Source of the DNA: 79-D21 sp022839995
GTDB lineage: Bacteria > Synergistota > Synergistia > Synergistales > 79-D21
DNA: 64,000 nucleotides
Direction of reading: 5' to 3'
NCBI GenBank assembly: GCA_022839995.1
Contig: JALHIN010000008.1
Coordinates: 1 to 64,000 of the forward strand
Part shown: positions 8,027 through 16,120 of the stretch, piece after piece
How positions within the stretch are numbered: position 1 is the stretch's first letter
Layout: every line of letters starts with the position of its first letter
The notes under the pieces: generated by a model
What the model saw: only the letters and a program-made list of their open reading frames with translations
Database searches by the model: none
What the model was told of the DNA's origin: nothing
Program-made: the position numbers and the translations under genes

Positions 8027-8539
8027 ATGGCAGCCAGAATGCAAAAAGCAACCGAGAACGAGCTGACCGAACGCGTCGTTTGCATAAAGAGGGTCAGCAA
8101 GGTGGTCAAAGGCGGCAAGCGATTCAAGTTCAGCGTGCTGGTGGTCGCCGGAGACGGTAACGGACAGGTCGGCGTCGGGATGGGCAAAGCCCGTGAGATT
8201 CCCGAAGCGGTGCGGAAGGGTATCGAAAAGGCAAAGAAGAGCATGGTGCCCTTGAAAAAGGTGGGTAACACCGTTGCGCACCCGATCATCGGACGCTTCG
8301 GCGCGGCGGAAGTTCTTCTCAAGCCGGCCGCGCCCGGTACGGGCGTTATCGCAGGTGCGGTTGTCCGGGCCATTATGGAGCTGGGCGGAGTGAAAGATGT
8401 GCTGACAAAAGTCATCGGAAGGACTTCCAATCCCATCAACGTGGCCTACGCGACTTTCGAAGCCCTTCGGGCAATGAGGACGCCTGAAGAGACCCTTCGG
8501 CTTCGGGGGAAGGACCGGAAGCCCGTTCAGGCAGAATAG
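8027..8539 (+). CDS. rpsE: Small ribosomal subunit protein uS5
   Basis: A 170-residue S5, which lies near the decoding site and the mRNA entry helicase. The double-stranded-RNA-binding region VKGGKRFKFSVLVVAGDGN is at about residues 25-43 and the C-terminal GGVKDVLTKVIGRTSNPIN is typical. The start is ATG 8027 after a GGAGGGGAAGG site. Eleven bases separate it from rpmD. Confidence 0.95.
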   Translation: MAARMQKATENELTERVVCIKRVSKVVKGGKRFKFSVLVVAGDGNGQVGVGMGKAREIPEAVRKGIEKAKKSMVPLKKVGNTVAHPIIGRFGAAEVLLKPAAPGTGVIAGAVVRAIMELGGVKDVLTKVIGRTSNPINVAYATFEALRAMRTPEETLRLRGKDRKPVQAE

Positions 8540-8550
8540 GAGGCCCGAAC

Positions 8551-8736
8551 ATGGCAAAACTGAGGATCACTTGGAAGCGGAGTTGCATCGGACGCCCTGA
8601 CAAGCAGGAGAAGACAATCCGGGCTTTTGGGTTCAAAAAGCTGAACGATACGGTCGAGCTGGAGGATTCGCCCCAGATCCGGGGAATGATCAACGCAGTC
8701 CATCACCTAGTCGACTGGGAAGCCATCGAGAAATAG
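8551..8736 (+). CDS. rpmD: Large ribosomal subunit protein uL30
   Basis: A 61-residue L30 of the bacterial short type. The core KRSCIGRPDKQEKTIRAFGF corresponds to the conserved 'S.IGR...Q..T...LG' motif of the family, and the C-terminus PQIRGMINAVHHLV is characteristic. AGGAGG precedes ATG 8551. Twelve bases separate it from rplO. Confidence 0.94.
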   Translation: MAKLRITWKRSCIGRPDKQEKTIRAFGFKKLNDTVELEDSPQIRGMINAVHHLVDWEAIEK

Positions 8737-8748
8737 GAGGGAGATCCC

Positions 8749-9195
8749 ATGCACCTGCACGATCTCAGTCCCGCCCCGGGATCCCGGCGTAAGCCCAAAA
8801 GGCTCGGGTGCGGAGTTGGAAGCGGAACCGGAAAGACAGCCGGAAAAGGACACAAGGGACAGAAGGCCCGAACGGGAGGAGGAGTCGGCCGTGGTTTCGA
8901 AGGCGGCCAGATGCCGATCCAGAGACGGGTTCCAAAACGGGGATTCAACAATGCCCGCCACTCCGTGACCTACGAAGTGGTCAACCTGAAGTCGCTTGAA
9001 GAACGGTTTGAAGCCGGGACGGAAATCACTGCCGTGGAACTTCTTTCTGTCGGCCTGATCCATGGGAACAGGGACGGGGTGAAGATCCTCGCTACGGGAG
9101 AGCTGACCAAGGCATTCAACGTCAAAGCCAGCTCTTTCAGTGCAAAAGCCGCCGAGAAAATTGCTGCTGCAGGCGGAAAGGCAGAGGTGATCTAG
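8749..9195 (+). CDS. rplO: Large ribosomal subunit protein uL15
   Basis: A 148-residue L15, a late-assembly 50S protein. The glycine-rich N-terminal half GSGTGKTAGKGHKGQKARTG (residues 24-43) is diagnostic, followed by EGGQMPIQRRVPKRGF. It ends at TAG 9193-9195 directly against the secY start codon, so secY translation is probably coupled to it. Confidence 0.95.
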   Translation: MHLHDLSPAPGSRRKPKRLGCGVGSGTGKTAGKGHKGQKARTGGGVGRGFEGGQMPIQRRVPKRGFNNARHSVTYEVVNLKSLEERFEAGTEITAVELLSVGLIHGNRDGVKILATGELTKAFNVKASSFSAKAAEKIAAAGGKAEVI

Positions 9196-10485
9196 GTGCT
9201 CGACTCCGTCCGCAACGCGATGCGGTTGCCTGACCTGAAACGTCGGATACTCTTCACTCTTGGCGTGCTTTTCGTCTTCCGCCTTGGAGCTCACATCCCG
9301 ACGCCCGGGATCGACGGAACCGCAATGTCGAGGTTGTTCGAACAGGGCGGGGTGCTAGGTTTCCTGGATCTTTTTGCGGGCGGGGCACTCCGGCGCTTCA
9401 GCATTTTTGCGCTCGGCGTGGGGCCCTACATCAATGCGAGCATCGTGATGCAACTCTTGGTCGTGGTGTTCCCTGCTCTGGAGAAGCTTCAGAAAGAGGG
9501 CGAGGAAGGCCGGAAGAAGATCGTGGCCTACACTCGCTGGAGCACCGTCGCTTTCGCAGCTGTTCAGGCTCTGGGGCTCTCTTTCTGGCTGAGGGGGCTT
9601 GGAATCTTCTCGGGCACTCCGTGGGATCTGCTCCTCGTGGTGGCGACGATCACGACCGGGTCGATCGGTGTGATGTGGCTTGGGGAAATCATCTCCGACC
9701 ACGGGATCGGCAACGGGATCAGCCTCCTGATCTTTGCGGGGATCGTGGCGCGCATCCCCGAGGCGATTGTACAGACTTGGACGAGCGTCAGCTCAGGCCA
9801 GATGAATTTCCTGGCACTGCTTCTCGCGCTTGTCCTCATGGTCGCGGTTGTCGCGGGATGCATCCTGTTGCAGGAAGGGCAACGCCGTTTGCCGGTCCAG
9901 TATGCAAAGCGGGTTGTCGGAAACAAGGTCTATGGCGGACAGAGCACCTTTATCCCCTTGAGGGTCAACCAGTCAGGGGTCATTCCGATCATCTTCGCTT
10001 CGTCGGTTCTGCTGCTTCCCTACACGATCGCCCGTTTCTTCCCGGGGAACGTCGGGGCTTTCATCCAGAGGACCTTTTCACCGAACAGCCTCGTTTACAT
10101 GGTGCTGTACGTGGCGTTGATCATCTTCTTCGCCTACTTCTACACGGCGGTCGTCTTCAATCCGGCTGACGTGGCAAACAACATGAAGAAATACGGCGGG
10201 TTTATCCTTGGGATCCGTCCTGGAAAGCCGACCTCGGATTACATCGAAAAGGTGATGACGCGGATCACGCTCGCCGGGGCGATTTTCCTCTCCCTGATTG
10301 CCCTGCTGCCGAACCTGATGACTCAAGTCATGGGGATCAACACGTTCTATTTCGGGGGGACGGCGATCCTGATCGTAGTCGGCGTGGCCTTGGACACCGT
10401 TCAGCAGATCGAGGGACAGCTCCTGATGCGCCATTACGAGGGCATCCTGAAGCGCCGAGATAGGGCCGGACTGTTCAAGATGTGA
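9196..10485 (+). CDS. secY: Preprotein translocase channel subunit SecY
   Basis: A 429-residue SecY, the pore subunit of the SecYEG translocon in the inner membrane. The N-terminal LGAHIPTPGID, the plug-region LFAGGALRRFSIFALGVGPYI and about ten hydrophobic segments identify it. The GTG start directly follows the rplO stop. The cytoplasmic C-terminal loop includes IRPGKPTSDYIEKVMTRIT around residues 342-360. Standard place at the end of the spc cluster. Confidence 0.96.
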   Translation: MLDSVRNAMRLPDLKRRILFTLGVLFVFRLGAHIPTPGIDGTAMSRLFEQGGVLGFLDLFAGGALRRFSIFALGVGPYINASIVMQLLVVVFPALEKLQKEGEEGRKKIVAYTRWSTVAFAAVQALGLSFWLRGLGIFSGTPWDLLLVVATITTGSIGVMWLGEIISDHGIGNGISLLIFAGIVARIPEAIVQTWTSVSSGQMNFLALLLALVLMVAVVAGCILLQEGQRRLPVQYAKRVVGNKVYGGQSTFIPLRVNQSGVIPIIFASSVLLLPYTIARFFPGNVGAFIQRTFSPNSLVYMVLYVALIIFFAYFYTAVVFNPADVANNMKKYGGFILGIRPGKPTSDYIEKVMTRITLAGAIFLSLIALLPNLMTQVMGINTFYFGGTAILIVVGVALDTVQQIEGQLLMRHYEGILKRRDRAGLFKM

Positions 10486-10496
10486 GGTTGAACGGC

Positions 10497-11150
10497 ATGC
10501 GCCTCATCTTTTTGGGCCCCCCGGGATCCGGGAAAGGAACCCAGGCTGCAAAACTGATCGAGAAAGTCCAAGTGGCGCACATTTCCACGGGAGACATCCT
10601 TCGGGAAAACGTGAAATTGGGAACGGCCCTCGGCATGAAAGCGAAAGAATTCATGGATGCCGGGAAACTCGTTCCGGATGACCTGATCATCGAAATGATG
10701 AAACGGCGGCTTCAGGACGGGGATTGTGCGAGGGGGTTTATCCTCGATGGTTTCCCCAGGACTGTCCCCCAGGCCGAAGCCCTGGAAAAGATGCTGAACG
10801 AACTTGGATTGAAGCTGGATGCGGTAATCCTCTTCAAGGTCTCAGACGAGGTCGTGGTGGAGCGCCTTTCTGGACGCAGGGGCTGCCGGAATTGTGGGGC
10901 CATCTATCACATCCGGTTCAAGCCCAGCTCTCGGGGAGATTCCTGCCAGATTTGCGGAGGCGACCTGGTTCAAAGGGAAGATGACCGCGAAGAAGTGATC
11001 CGAAAACGGCTGGAGGTCTACCATTCCCAGACCGCGCCGCTCGTGGGCTTCTACAGGGAAAAGGGAATGCTTCTCGAAGTGGATGCCGGCAAGTCCAGCG
11101 ACGAAGTCCTGAAAACCATTCTGGACGCCCCCTGGGGAAGGTCAGAATGA
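10497..11150 (+). CDS. adk: Adenylate kinase, zinc-lid type
   Basis: A 217-residue adenylate kinase, which interconverts AMP plus ATP with two ADP. The P-loop GPPGSGKGTQ is at residues 7-16 and the AMP-binding DGFPRT at 84-89. The lid carries four cysteines at 130, 133, 150 and 153, so it is a structural-zinc form. I chose ATG 10497 over GTG 10482, because GAGG at 10484-10487 is correctly spaced for the former. The stop overlaps the map start by four bases. Confidence 0.95.
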   Translation: MRLIFLGPPGSGKGTQAAKLIEKVQVAHISTGDILRENVKLGTALGMKAKEFMDAGKLVPDDLIIEMMKRRLQDGDCARGFILDGFPRTVPQAEALEKMLNELGLKLDAVILFKVSDEVVVERLSGRRGCRNCGAIYHIRFKPSSRGDSCQICGGDLVQREDDREEVIRKRLEVYHSQTAPLVGFYREKGMLLEVDAGKSSDEVLKTILDAPWGRSE

Positions 11151-11920
11151 TCACCTTGAAAACCGAAGAGCAACTAGTCCTGATGCGCAGGGCAGGCCAA
11201 ATCGTGGCGGACACCCTTCGGCTCCTACGGGATAAAGTCAAGCCGGGAGTGGACACCTACACCCTTGACGAGCTTGCCTACGACACCGTGGTCAAAAGAG
11301 GCGCGCGCCCGGCTTTCAAGGGATATCGCGTACCCGGGATCCGCAGGGCGTTCCCGGGCACGCTTTGCATCTCCGTCAACGACGAAGTCGTTCATGGGAT
11401 TCCGGACAGGAATCGTCGGCTGGAGGAAGGGGATATCGTCAGCTTTGACATGGGCGTCGAGTTTGGTGGATACTACGGAGATGCCGCCTGCACTTACGGC
11501 GTGGGGAAAGTTTCAGACACACGCCGGAAATTGATGGAACATGCGCTCGAGTCGCTTCACCGCGCGATATCGGTTGTTCGCGACGGGGCAACCGTCGGAG
11601 ACATCGGACATGCGGTGGAGAGCTACATCCTTTCCAAGGGCTACGGCTTGGTGCGGACGTATGCGGGGCACGGAATAGGAAGAAAGCTTCACGAGGCTCC
11701 CCAGATCCCGAATTTCGGACGGCCGGGGAGCGGGGTTACCCTCAAAAAGGGGATGACCATCGCGATCGAACCCATGGTGATGACAGGCGGAGAAGAAGTC
11801 GTCACGGGGAAAGACGGCTGGACAGTCCTGACGGCCGATCATTCCGATGCGGCTCATTTTGAGCACACGGTCCTGGTTTGTGAAAGCGGGTCGGAGATCC
11901 TCACGCCATGGGAGAGTTGA
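11147..11920 (+). CDS. map: Type I methionine aminopeptidase
   Basis: A 257-residue enzyme that removes the initiator methionine from new proteins, using two metal ions. Visible ligand motifs are DMGVEFGGYYGDAACT (two Asp), GHGIGRKLHEAP (His), IEPM (Glu) and AAHFEHT (Glu). The N-terminal extension that defines eukaryotic type I enzymes is absent. The start overlaps adk (ATGA). The usual bacterial neighbour, infA, follows after one very short frame. Confidence 0.95.
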   Translation: MITLKTEEQLVLMRRAGQIVADTLRLLRDKVKPGVDTYTLDELAYDTVVKRGARPAFKGYRVPGIRRAFPGTLCISVNDEVVHGIPDRNRRLEEGDIVSFDMGVEFGGYYGDAACTYGVGKVSDTRRKLMEHALESLHRAISVVRDGATVGDIGHAVESYILSKGYGLVRTYAGHGIGRKLHEAPQIPNFGRPGSGVTLKKGMTIAIEPMVMTGGEEVVTGKDGWTVLTADHSDAAHFEHTVLVCESGSEILTPWES

Positions 11921-12003
11921 TCTTCTTGACCGGAGAGGAAAGGGACACGATGGGAAGGATTGCCGCTTCCGGGCAAGGATTCCGTAGCGAGGAGGTCGAT
12001 TGA
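11908..12003 (+). CDS. Possible 31-residue peptide between map and infA
   Basis: ATG 11908 opens a 31-codon frame ending at TGA 12001-12003; it begins inside the last codons of map and stops six bases before the infA ATG. The product reads MGELIFLTGEERDTMG and so on, and I recognise no domain. In many Gram-positive genomes a KOW-domain ribosomal-L14e-like gene occupies this place, but nothing here resembles it. It may be a coupling or leader frame that brings ribosomes to infA, or noise. No strong ribosome binding site precedes it. Confidence 0.3.
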   Translation: MGELIFLTGEERDTMGRIAASGQGFRSEEVD

Positions 12004-12008
12004 TCCGC

Positions 12009-12227
12009 ATGGCGAAGGATGACGTGATCGAAGTCAAAGGCAGGGTCGTTGAACCGCTCCCGAATGCCATGTTTCGGGTGGAGCTGGAAAATGGGCATCG
12101 AATCCTTGCCCATGTTTCGGGAAAGATGAGGATGCATTTTATTCGCATCCTGCCGGGCGATCAGGTGTTGATCCAGCTTTCCACCTATGACTTGACACGG
12201 GGTCGGATCGTGTATAGATATAAATGA
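12009..12227 (+). CDS. infA: Translation initiation factor IF-1
   Basis: A 72-residue OB-fold IF-1, which occupies the A site during initiation. It begins MAKDDVIEVKGRVVEPLPNA and ends GRIVYRYK, as is typical. ATG 12009 matches the family start. GGAGG at 11991-11995 is better spaced for TTG 12000, which would add three residues, so the exact start is unsettled. It lies between map and rpmJ, the common arrangement. Confidence 0.94.
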   Translation: MAKDDVIEVKGRVVEPLPNAMFRVELENGHRILAHVSGKMRMHFIRILPGDQVLIQLSTYDLTRGRIVYRYK

Positions 12228-12294
12228 TCGCGATAAACCCCTTCCCGTATTAAGAGGGATTGAATCGTTGAGAATGGAATGGGAGTGTGAGGAA

Positions 12295-12423
12295 ATGAAG
12301 GTCAAGCCTTCGGTGAAACCGATTTGCGAACATTGCTCAGTGATCAAAAGGCACGGCGTTGTGCGCGTGATCTGCAGCAAGAACCCGCGGCACAAGCAAA
12401 GCCAGGGACCAAGGAGGCCATAG
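12295..12423 (+). CDS. rpmJ: Large ribosomal subunit protein bL36, zinc type
   Basis: A 42-residue L36. It begins MKVKPSVKPICEHCSVIKRH. The zinc ligands C11, C14, C27 and H33 are all present. Family members are usually 37-38 residues, so this one has a short extra tail (QGPRRP). GTGAGGAA precedes ATG 12295. There is a 67-base gap after infA, the longest within this ribosomal cluster, and rpsM begins four bases after its stop. Confidence 0.93.
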   Translation: MKVKPSVKPICEHCSVIKRHGVVRVICSKNPRHKQSQGPRRP

Positions 12424-12427
12424 GACG

Positions 12428-12811
12428 ATGGCGCGTATTGCTGGAGTGGACTTGCCCCGGGAAAAGCGGGTAGAAGTTGCCCTGACCTATATTTATGGAA
12501 TCGGGCCTGCGAAATCAAAGGAGATCCTTGCCGCGACGGGCGTGAATCCGGATACGAGGGTGAAAGATTTGACGGACGACGAATCGAAGCGCCTTCGATC
12601 TGAAATCGAGTCCAATTACAGGGTAGAAGGGGATCTCCGCCGGGAAGTCGCGATGAACATCAAGCGGCTGATGGATATTGGCTGCTACAGGGGCCTCCGG
12701 CACAAGCGAGGCTTGCCGGTTCGGGGACAGAGGACGAAGACGAATGCGCGGACCCGCAAGGGACCGAAGAAGACGATCGCCGGCAAGAAAAAGGCGACGA
12801 TGAAGAAGTAG
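12428..12811 (+). CDS. rpsM: Small ribosomal subunit protein uS13
   Basis: A 127-residue S13 in the 30S head, contacting P-site tRNA and bridging to the 50S. MARIAGVDLPREKRVEVALTY at the start, then YIYGIGPAKSKEIL, and the basic GLRHKRGLPVRGQRTKTNARTRKG-type tail (RGLPVRGQRTKTNARTRKG) identify it. Its start lies four bases after the rpmJ stop, and the gene opens the alpha-type cluster. Confidence 0.95.
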   Translation: MARIAGVDLPREKRVEVALTYIYGIGPAKSKEILAATGVNPDTRVKDLTDDESKRLRSEIESNYRVEGDLRREVAMNIKRLMDIGCYRGLRHKRGLPVRGQRTKTNARTRKGPKKTIAGKKKATMKK

Positions 12812-12833
12812 CACGGCGAGGAGGTCGACCCAA

Positions 12834-13226
12834 TTGGCAAAGCGGGTTCAGAGAAAAGGGAAACGCAAGGAAAAGAAGCATGTCAGCTATGGAGTGGCTC
12901 ACATCCATTCCACGTTTAACAACACGATCGTAAACATTACGGACAAGCAGGGGAATGTCCTTTCCTGGGCTTCGGGCGGCAACGTTGGGTTCAAGGGGGC
13001 CAGGAAATCGACCCCGTTCGCTGCGCAGATCGCGGCTTCCCAGGCGGCGAAGCTTGCGCAGGATCACGGGTTGATGGAAATCGACGTCGTCGTTCAGGGG
13101 CCTGGACCGGGCCGAGAATCGGCAATCCGTTCCCTTCAGGCAGCCGGTCTCCAGGTTCGACTGATCAAGGACGAAACGCCGATCCCGCACAATGGCTGCC
13201 GTCCCCCGAAGCGGCGACGCGTATAG
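12834..13226 (+). CDS. rpsK: Small ribosomal subunit protein uS11
   Basis: A 130-residue S11 on the 30S platform. Motifs include HIHSTFNNTIVNITDKQGN (about residues 23-41), the GPGPGRESAIRSLQAAGL loop and the C-terminal IPHNGCRPPKRRRV. The start is TTG 12834, preceded by GAGGAGGT. In E. coli the conserved Asn of PHNG can become isoaspartate; the site is present here. Confidence 0.95.
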   Translation: MAKRVQRKGKRKEKKHVSYGVAHIHSTFNNTIVNITDKQGNVLSWASGGNVGFKGARKSTPFAAQIAASQAAKLAQDHGLMEIDVVVQGPGPGRESAIRSLQAAGLQVRLIKDETPIPHNGCRPPKRRRV

Positions 13227-13259
13227 CGAAGAAGAAGGTAAGGAGGGAACCAACACCCT

Positions 13260-13892
13260 ATGAGCAGATATGTCGGACCAGCCTGCAGGCAATGTAGAGC
13301 TGAAGGAGTCAAGCTTTTTCTCAAGGGCGATCGCTGCTACACCGAAAAATGCGCGATCGTGAAGCGCAACAAAAAACCCGGGCAGCACGGCGACAGCAAG
13401 CGCCACGCCAAGCTGAGCGAATACGGACTGCGTCTGCGGGAGAAGCAGAAGCTCCGCCGCTACTATGGGATGCACGAAGCCCAGTTCCGCCGTTTCTATG
13501 ACATGGCGACGAAGATGGGGGGACAGGCCGGGCATAACTTCCTGCAGCTTCTCGAGAGGCGGCTTGACAACGTAGTCTACCGTACCGGGTTCGCCGTGAG
13601 CAGGAGGCAGGCGCGGCAACTTGTCTGCCATGGCCATTTCGAGGTGAACGGGAAGAAAATTGATATTCCAAGCTACCTGGTCAAGGCCGGGGACGTGATC
13701 ACCGTCCGGGAATCCAGCCGGGATATCGGGTACATCAAGGAAAACGCGGAGGTCGCGGGGAGTCGCTCCGTACCTGCGTGGCTTGAAGTGAGCGGGGAAA
13801 CCCTGAGCGCAAGGATTGTCGCCCTCCCCATCCGTGATCAGATCGACTCGCCTGTCAACGAGCAGCTGGTCGTCGAGTTCTATGCCCGCTAA
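13260..13892 (+). CDS. rpsD: Small ribosomal subunit protein uS4, zinc type
   Basis: A 210-residue S4, a primary 16S rRNA-binding protein. The N-terminus has C9, C12, C26 and C31, the zinc form. The S4 RNA-binding domain begins near residue 98 with LERRLDNVVYRTGF. Standard position between rpsK and rpoA. S4 represses the alpha operon in E. coli; whether it does here is not visible. Confidence 0.95.
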   Translation: MSRYVGPACRQCRAEGVKLFLKGDRCYTEKCAIVKRNKKPGQHGDSKRHAKLSEYGLRLREKQKLRRYYGMHEAQFRRFYDMATKMGGQAGHNFLQLLERRLDNVVYRTGFAVSRRQARQLVCHGHFEVNGKKIDIPSYLVKAGDVITVRESSRDIGYIKENAEVAGSRSVPAWLEVSGETLSARIVALPIRDQIDSPVNEQLVVEFYAR

Positions 13893-13923
13893 AGGGTAGA
13901 AAGGTGGGGGGAGGATGGATCCC

Positions 13924-14931
13924 ATGCGACCGGAGATCAAACTGGAGGAGGGTACCCCCCGATTTGGCCGGATCGTCGTCGAGCCTCTGGAAAGGGGGTA
14001 TGGCGTCACTCTCGGGAATGCGCTGAGGAGGGTCCTCCTGTCGTCCATTAAAGGGGCCGCGATCACCGCGGTTCGGATCGAAGGAGTGCTCCACGAATAC
14101 AGTACGGTCCCTGGGCTGAAGGAAGATGTCCTCGGCCTGATGATCAACCTAAAGCATATCCCGCTTCGATGCCATAGCCCGGAGGCCCGTATCCTCCATC
14201 TTGAAGTTGAAGGACCAAAGGAGATCACTGCAGCGGACATCCAGCCGGACAGCGAAGTCGAATTCGTCGATCCCTCCAGCGTCATCGGGACGCTTGAGAA
14301 GGGACACAGGCTCGTGATGGATCTTTACGTGGAACAGGGAATGGGATATGCCACGACGGATCGTCCCAGACCCTCGTATTTGCCGATCGACGCGTTGATG
14401 GTGGATGCCATTTTTTCTCCGATCCAGCGCGTGAAATACGAGGTCCAGAATGCCCGTGTCGGCCAGAGAACCGATTATGATCGCCTTGTCCTCGAAGTCT
14501 GGACCAACGGGGTCGTTTCGGTCCCAGACGCGGTAAGCGAGGCCTCCAATATCCTCAAGGGATATTTTGCCCTTTTTGCCGAGGAGGTCCGCCTTCCGGA
14601 GGGGGAAAGCCAGGTGCGGACGGGGCAGGAAGACCTGCAGCGGCATGAGGATGCATCCCATTCGGAAGACAGGGCGGCTGCCCTGGCGGAGGGAGATTCG
14701 ATTCTGTCGAGACCGATCAAGGACCTGGAATTGTCGGTACGAAGTGAAAACTGCCTTTTGAGGGGCGGGGTTCATACGATCGGCGACTTGGTGAGCAAAA
14801 GCCGATCCGAATTGATGAAGATACGCAATCTCGGCAAGATTTCCCTGCGGGAAATCGAAGAGAAGCTGGAGAGATTTTCGATTTCCCTGCCAGGTGATGA
14901 AGCTTCGGAAGAACCGTTGAAGGAGGACTAA
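13924..14931 (+). CDS. rpoA: RNA polymerase alpha subunit
   Basis: A 335-residue alpha subunit. The N-terminal dimerisation domain shows GYGVTLGNALRRVLLSS, and the C-terminal domain ends with NLGKISLREIEEKL, the helix-hairpin-helix region that binds UP elements and activators. I place the start at ATG 13924, because the GGAGG at 13910-13914 abuts the earlier ATG 13915 and is nine bases from 13924. The linker between the domains is rich in Glu, His and Asp (about residues 238-262). Confidence 0.95.
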   Translation: MRPEIKLEEGTPRFGRIVVEPLERGYGVTLGNALRRVLLSSIKGAAITAVRIEGVLHEYSTVPGLKEDVLGLMINLKHIPLRCHSPEARILHLEVEGPKEITAADIQPDSEVEFVDPSSVIGTLEKGHRLVMDLYVEQGMGYATTDRPRPSYLPIDALMVDAIFSPIQRVKYEVQNARVGQRTDYDRLVLEVWTNGVVSVPDAVSEASNILKGYFALFAEEVRLPEGESQVRTGQEDLQRHEDASHSEDRAAALAEGDSILSRPIKDLELSVRSENCLLRGGVHTIGDLVSKSRSELMKIRNLGKISLREIEEKLERFSISLPGDEASEEPLKED

Positions 14932-14935
14932 GTGC

Positions 14936-15289
14936 ATGAGGCATAGAGTCGATACCCGCAGGCTGGGCCGGTACACGAGCCACCGGCTTGCCATGCTGAG
15001 CAACATGGCGGCCAGCTTGATCCTGGAAGAAAAGATCACGACGACGCTGCTCAAGGCGAAGGAGTTGCGCCGTGTTTCCGAGAAGCTGATCACGCGCGCC
15101 AAGGGGGGATCTCTCCAGGATCGTCGGCTTGTCGCTGCACGGATGCACAACAAGGAAGCGGTCAAAAAACTCTTTGACGAAATCTCTCCGCGTTACGCGA
15201 ATCGGCCCGGGGGATACACTCGAATCGTCAAACTGGGTAACCGGACGGGCGATGCCGCCCCGATGGCCATCATCGAGCTGGTTCAGTAA
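14936..15289 (+). CDS. rplQ: Large ribosomal subunit protein bL17
   Basis: A 117-residue L17. The motif LGRYTSHRLAMLSNMAASLI near residue 10 and the C-terminal RPGGYTRIVKLGNRTGDAA are diagnostic. AAGGAGG near the end of rpoA supplies the ribosome binding site. It ends three bases before ecfA1, so the ribosomal operon continues into the transporter genes without a visible break. Confidence 0.95.
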   Translation: MRHRVDTRRLGRYTSHRLAMLSNMAASLILEEKITTTLLKAKELRRVSEKLITRAKGGSLQDRRLVAARMHNKEAVKKLFDEISPRYANRPGGYTRIVKLGNRTGDAAPMAIIELVQ

Positions 15290-15292
15290 ACG

Positions 15293-16120
15293 ATGGAACC
15301 GGAGGCTGTGTGCGCGCTCCGGGACGTGAGCTTCACGTACCCGGGCGCGACCGCACCCGCGATCCAGAACGTGGATCTCACCATTCGCCGGGGGGAGTGG
15401 GTGGCCCTCATCGGGTCGAACGGTTCCGGCAAATCCACGCTCGCAAAGCTGTTAAACGCCCTGCTGATTCCAACGCGGGGCGATTGTTTTTCCTGCGGGC
15501 TCAGGACCGACAGGGAGGAAAACCATTGGGCGATACGAAGTCGGGTATCGATGGTCTTCCAGAACCCGGACAACCAGATCGTCGCCTCGGTTGTCGAGGA
15601 GGATGTCGCTTTCGGCCCCGAAAATTTGGGGTATTCACCCGGAAGCATCCGCGAAATCGTCCGGGATTGCCTTTCGCAGGTCGGGCTGGAGGAGAAGAGA
15701 AGAGCACCGACGTACGCCCTCTCAGGAGGGCAGAAACAGCGGCTGGCGATTGCCGGGGCCCTTGCCATGAAACCGGAGTGCCTGGTCCTTGACGAGGCGA
15801 CCGTAATGCTTGATCCCCAGGGAAGAGAAGACGTCCTAGAAATCTTGAGGAAGCTTCACGGCAGGGGGATGACCCTTGTTCAAATCACCCATCGCCTTGA
15901 AGAAATCCTGGATGCCACTCGCGTCGTCGTCCTGAAACAAGGGGCAATCGAATGGGAGGGAGATCTCCCGGAATTCTTTGAACAAGTGCCCCATTTCCCG
16001 GAGTGGGGCCTGGAGGTCCCACCGCTTGTTCGCCTGACAGGATTGCTGAAGAAGAGGGAAATCCTGCCTGCCTCTTGCCTCCCATCCGTGAAGGAGTTGC
16101 TGGAAAACCTATGTCCATAA
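15293..16120 (+). CDS. ecfA1: Energy-coupling factor transporter ATPase A1
   Basis: A 275-residue ABC ATPase. Walker A GSNGSGKST is at residues 41-49, the signature LSGGQ at 143-147 and Walker B LVLDEA at 164-169. With the next two genes it forms the shared module of a group II ECF transporter, which powers separate vitamin- or metal-binding S subunits. No S-component gene lies in the window. Position after rplQ is common in many anaerobes and Firmicutes. The end overlaps ecfA2 by ten bases. Confidence 0.92.
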   Translation: MEPEAVCALRDVSFTYPGATAPAIQNVDLTIRRGEWVALIGSNGSGKSTLAKLLNALLIPTRGDCFSCGLRTDREENHWAIRSRVSMVFQNPDNQIVASVVEEDVAFGPENLGYSPGSIREIVRDCLSQVGLEEKRRAPTYALSGGQKQRLAIAGALAMKPECLVLDEATVMLDPQGREDVLEILRKLHGRGMTLVQITHRLEEILDATRVVVLKQGAIEWEGDLPEFFEQVPHFPEWGLEVPPLVRLTGLLKKREILPASCLPSVKELLENLCP

